A stretch of DNA of 64,000 nt from Ferruginibacter sp. HRS2-29. GTDB taxonomy: Bacteria > Bacteroidota > Bacteroidia > Chitinophagales > Chitinophagaceae. Where the stretch lies: the NCBI RefSeq assembly GCF_024343615.1, contig NZ_RJUB01000005.1, forward strand, positions 1 through 64,000, in the 5' to 3' direction. The stretch's first letter is position 1. Each line of letters opens with the position of its first letter. Shown piece by piece: positions 61,012-64,000 of the stretch. The position numbers and the translations under genes are program-made. Under the pieces are notes generated by a model. That model searched no databases and was not told where the DNA came from. It worked only from the letters and a program-made list of their open reading frames with translations.

Positions 61012-62127
61012 ATGTCAACGGCTTCTGATCATTTTCTCGATCTCATCCGTACCAGCAGGCGCGGGCGTTTCAAAGTGTATATTGGCATGAGTGCCGGTGT
61101 GGGCAAGACTTACCGCATACTGCAAGAAGCCGCGGCATTGCTGAAAAACGGGGTGGATGTAAAGATCGGTTATGTGGAAACGCACGGCCGCAGAGAAACA
61201 GAAGCGCTGCTCGATGGACTACCGGTGATCCCCAGACGAACACTTTTTTACAAAGGCAAACAGCTGGAAGAACTGGATGTACAGGCCATCATGAACCTGC
61301 ACCCCGAAGTAGTGATTGTGGATGAACTGGCGCACACCAATATCGAAGGCAGCAAAAACGCCAAACGCTGGCAGGATGTACTGGATATACTTGAAGCCGG
61401 TATCAGCGTGATCTCTGCCATCAACATACAACATATTGAAAGTCTGCACCAGGAAATAAAAGAGATCACCGGTGTGGATGTGGCGGAACGTGTGCCCGAC
61501 CGGGTGCTGCGCATGGCCGATGAAGTGGTGAATATCGATCTTACAGCCGATGAACTGATAACAAGACTCAAAGATGGGAAAATTTATTCCTCAGATAAGA
61601 TCCAGCGATCGCTGCAAAACTTTTTTCAGGCCGAAAAAATATTGCAACTGCGTGAGCTCGCCCTCAAAGAAGTGGCATCGCAGGTAGAACGCAAGATCGA
61701 TAGCGAACTTCCACGAAATGCGCATCTGAAACCTGAGCGTTTCCTTGCCTGCATCAGCAGTAACCATAACATTGCCCGGAAAGTGATCCGCAAAACGGCG
61801 AGGCTTTCTTCGTATTACAATTCAAAATGGATGGTGCTGTATGTGCAAACGCCGAGGGAGAATGCAGATAAGATAGGGCTGGCAGCGCAGCGGCACCTTA
61901 TCAACAACCTGAAACTGGCTACGGAACTGGGTGCAGAAGTGTTACGGGTAAAACACACCAATATCTCCAGGGGCATCATCAACGTGGCGGAGCAGCATGC
62001 GGTTACTACCATTTGTATCGGCAAGCCGCATCTGAGCCTGTTGAATATCATATTGAGCACAACTGTATTTAATCAATTACTCAATAAATTATCGGCGGCA
62101 GATATTGATATTGTAATTTTATCTTAG
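61012..62127 (+). CDS. kdpD: KdpD sensor N-terminal domain plus USP domain, no kinase
   Basis: A 371-residue soluble protein matching only the first part of full-length KdpD: Walker A GMSAGVGKT at 25-33, IGYVETHGRRETEALL, VVIVDELAHTN, and the SAINIQHIESLHQEI stretch, followed by a universal-stress-like domain (about 240-371, FLACISSNHNIARKVIRKTA). The usual four membrane spans, GAF and histidine kinase are missing; the kinase is a separate gene 60 bases downstream. So the K+ sensor appears split in two. Confidence 0.93.
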   Translation: MSTASDHFLDLIRTSRRGRFKVYIGMSAGVGKTYRILQEAAALLKNGVDVKIGYVETHGRRETEALLDGLPVIPRRTLFYKGKQLEELDVQAIMNLHPEVVIVDELAHTNIEGSKNAKRWQDVLDILEAGISVISAINIQHIESLHQEIKEITGVDVAERVPDRVLRMADEVVNIDLTADELITRLKDGKIYSSDKIQRSLQNFFQAEKILQLRELALKEVASQVERKIDSELPRNAHLKPERFLACISSNHNIARKVIRKTARLSSYYNSKWMVLYVQTPRENADKIGLAAQRHLINNLKLATELGAEVLRVKHTNISRGIINVAEQHAVTTICIGKPHLSLLNIILSTTVFNQLLNKLSAADIDIVILS

Positions 62128-62173
62128 AGTAGTCTACTCCTATGAGTTGACAACTCACCGGAGTTGTCAACTC
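62127..62173. repeat. three 13-bp near-palindromes between kdpD and the kinase
   Basis: GAGTAGTCTACTC (62127-62139), GAGTTGACAACTC (62144-62156) and GAGTTGTCAACTC (62161-62173) are each palindromic except for the centre base; the last two are perfect complements and form a 13-bp hairpin with a 4-base loop. They sit directly between the kdpD stop and the kinase ATG. Confidence 0.85.
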
Positions 62174-62187
62174 GAAAACACAAATAC

Positions 62188-63876
62188 ATGAAACTCAAAA
62201 CAAAATTATCGCTGGGCCTTTCCTTCCTCTTCGCCATCATCCTGGCGTTTGGGATCCTCGGTATTTTTTATATCAACCGGCTGAGCAGCGATTCTGCAAA
62301 AGTGCTGCGCAACAACCACGAGTCGCTGGTGTATTGCAACAATATGCTGAAAGCGCTGGAAGACATCCCTGCAGATAGTTCTGCCGAAAAAATATTTGAC
62401 GATAATCTTCAGCTACAGGAAAAAAATGTGACCGAGCCCGGTGAAGATGCCGCTACCATCGCCCTGCGGAAAGATTTTACACAACTGCTGTCCGATAAAA
62501 GGCCCACCGGTAATTATATCCGTCTTCGACAGGGATTGCAAAAGATAAACGACCTCAACCAATCTGCCATACTTACTAAAAACAGTATCGCACAGGCCAA
62601 TGCGGCCCATGCAAAATTCTGGCTCACGGCCATATTCTGTACCCTGATGATCGCGGGCATTACATTCATCCTCAATTTTCCATCGGTGATCGCTACGCCT
62701 GTCACCAAATTGTCGGAAGGAATTAAAGAGATTGCCGGTAAAAATTATAAGAAGCGGATCTTCCTCGAACAAAAAGATGAGTTTGGCGAACTGGCCGCTT
62801 CCTTCAACAGCATGGCCGAAAAACTGGATGAGTACGAACACAGCAACCTGGCCCAGCTGCGCTTTGAAAAAAGCCGTATCGAAACCATCATCAACCAGAT
62901 GCGGGATGCGGTGATTGGGCTGGATGATAAACATAATATCCTCTTTCTGAATGCAGTGGCGGAGCGCCTGCTGGGCCTGAAGGAATTTGAGATAGCAGGT
63001 AAAGCTGCTGCTGATGTTGCCCGGCAAAACGACCTGATGAAAACATTATTGAGTGAAGCAAAAGGTGAACTGAAAATATTCGCGGATAATAAAGAAAGTT
63101 ATTTTGATAAAGATCTTTTGCATGTAACCAGCAATGGCAACATCATCGGGCAGTTGATAGTACTCAAGAACATCACCCCCTTTCACGAGCGCAGTGAAGC
63201 CAAAACGAATTTCATTGCCACCATTTCTCATGAATTAAAAACACCGATCTCTTCCATCAAGATGAGCGCAAAATTGCTTAGCGACAGCCGTGTGGGTGCG
63301 GTCAATGAAGAACAGGTAAGCCTGATTAAAAGCATCGCCGACGATTCCGACAGGTTGCTCAAGATCACCAGCGAACTGCTCAACCTGAGCCAGGCCGAAA
63401 CGGGCAACATACAGCTGAAGATTCAGCCATCAAAGCCTTCGGCGATTGTGGAGGCGGCTGTTTCAGCAACAGATTTTAATGCAAAACAAAAAAGTATTCT
63501 TGTTGAATCGCACTTCGAAGAGAACCTGCCGGAGGTGAATGCCGATGCTGAAAAAACTTCGTGGGTGCTCATCAATTTTCTTACCAATGCCATCCGGTAT
63601 TCCAGCGAGCGTTCTCTGGTAGATATTCATGTATATCGCAAAAATGACCGTGTATTCTTTGAAGTCACGGATAAGGGAATCGGGATAGAAGAAAAATATG
63701 TATCCCGTGTTTTCGACCGTTATTTCAAAATGCCATCGGGAAGCGGGCACAACAGTACCGGCCTCGGGCTGGCCATTTCCAAAGAATTTATTGAAGCCCA
63801 GGGAGGTACGGTAGCGGTACGGAGCGAACCGGGCAAAGGCACTGCTATCAGCTTTTCGCTGGGGATTGCTTCCTGA
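62188..63876 (+). CDS. membrane histidine kinase of the kdp system
   Basis: A 562-residue kinase starting at ATG 62188 (the TTG at 62164 lies in the palindromes). Order: span 1 (about 10-30), a periplasmic helical segment of about 115 residues, span 2 (LTAIFCTLMIAGITFIL), HAMP (VTKLSEGIKEIAGKNYKKRI), PAS (about 230-330), HisKA with H348 in TISHELKTPI, and HATPase_c with NFLTNAIRYSS, DKGIGI and GLGLAIS. It presumably phosphorylates the sigma-54 regulator at 53564, taking over the kinase function missing from the split KdpD. Confidence 0.93.
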   Translation: MKLKTKLSLGLSFLFAIILAFGILGIFYINRLSSDSAKVLRNNHESLVYCNNMLKALEDIPADSSAEKIFDDNLQLQEKNVTEPGEDAATIALRKDFTQLLSDKRPTGNYIRLRQGLQKINDLNQSAILTKNSIAQANAAHAKFWLTAIFCTLMIAGITFILNFPSVIATPVTKLSEGIKEIAGKNYKKRIFLEQKDEFGELAASFNSMAEKLDEYEHSNLAQLRFEKSRIETIINQMRDAVIGLDDKHNILFLNAVAERLLGLKEFEIAGKAAADVARQNDLMKTLLSEAKGELKIFADNKESYFDKDLLHVTSNGNIIGQLIVLKNITPFHERSEAKTNFIATISHELKTPISSIKMSAKLLSDSRVGAVNEEQVSLIKSIADDSDRLLKITSELLNLSQAETGNIQLKIQPSKPSAIVEAAVSATDFNAKQKSILVESHFEENLPEVNADAEKTSWVLINFLTNAIRYSSERSLVDIHVYRKNDRVFFEVTDKGIGIEEKYVSRVFDRYFKMPSGSGHNSTGLGLAISKEFIEAQGGTVAVRSEPGKGTAISFSLGIAS

Positions 63877-63910
63877 TGACTGGAAAAATACAGCCGCATT
63901 TTTATCTTGT

Positions 63911-64000
63911 TTAACCTTTGCCAGCTTTTTGCAATATCTCATTGAACTTTTTTTGCGTTAATTTGTATTCATAGTCAGAAACCATTTCAATGAATTCATT
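63911..64000 (-). CDS. 3' end of a gene entering from the right (partial)
   Basis: The minus-strand frame from the window edge reads NEFIEMVSDYEYKLTQKK and FNEILQKAGKG before a TAA at 63913-63911. The composition is protein-like with a helical, charged C-terminus. Only 29 residues are visible, so no function is given. It is convergent with the kinase gene. Confidence 0.5.
   Translation of the reverse strand, partial: NEFIEMVSDYEYKLTQKKFNEILQKAGKG

Noticed and set aside
1..64000. rRNA, tRNA, transposase or integrase genes
   Set aside because: I looked through the gaps and found no tRNA-like or rRNA sequence, and no protein with transposase or integrase features.

Overview
The window looks like a chromosome segment of an aerobic, glycan-handling Bacteroidota, most likely Chitinophagaceae or a close relative. 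The signs are SD-poor starts, TAnnTTTG-type -7 boxes close to start codons, lipoproteins and outer-membrane barrels, DUF4142/DUF6799/DUF4342 proteins, a kdp operon run by a sigma-54 regulator, and a long Wzx-type polysaccharide locus. Base composition looks even. I saw no rRNA, tRNA, CRISPR array or transposase.

Region 1 (1-13.2 kb) is mixed housekeeping and stress material: aldose epimerase, small stress-type proteins (DUF6799, DUF4342, DUF4142, CsbD-like), a tightly overlapping kaiC-kaiB-kaiB-histidine kinase operon (4.1-8.1 kb), an AraC-type regulator divergent from a short-chain dehydrogenase, a frameshifted secreted protein, DUF1801, a repeat-rich 504-bp gap with two unrelated arrays, a small outer-membrane barrel, and a GH16 lipoprotein.

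Region 2 (13.4-21.9 kb) is sugar catabolism (a second aldose epimerase, galactokinase, GlcNAc-6-P deacetylase, a NagX-like membrane acyltransferase, an EamA exporter) and an ABC-F ATPase.

Region 3 (22-52.9 kb) is a surface polysaccharide locus. It opens with a decayed beta-helix gene, then GDP-fucose genes (gmd, fcl), a CDP-glucose branch (rfbF, rfbG, an RmlC-like epimerase, a sugar C-methyltransferase, acyltransferase, reductase, CmcI-type methyltransferase), and a first assembly set (flippase, glycosyltransferases, asparagine-synthase-like amidotransferase, inverted polymerase-like membrane protein). A second set follows the same plan: rfbB, four-helix-bundle gene, rfbA, acyltransferase, flippase, glycosyltransferases, amidotransferase, glf, galactofuranosyltransferase-like protein, inverted polymerase-like paralogue, glycosyltransferase. 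I read this as two related assembly modules side by side.

Region 4 (52.9-63.9 kb) is potassium uptake: a TlpA-like lipoprotein, a sigma-54 response regulator, a micro-ORF plus kdpF, kdpA, kdpB, kdpC, an outer-membrane barrel, a kinase-less KdpD sensor domain, and a separate membrane histidine kinase.

A window-wide theme is that many intergenic gaps hold a short-unit repeat array facing its own inverted copy. The units differ from gap to gap (TAATAATTA, GGTTGAA, AGTTTAGG, CACAGAGGAACAC and others). One such pair brackets the four-helix-bundle gene. Strong candidates for something undescribed are the paired polymerase-like proteins and duplicated modules, the C-methyl sugar branch, the repeat-bracketed four-helix gene, the GTGCAGT cluster with the adjacent 14-bp array, and the micro-ORF overlapping kdpF.
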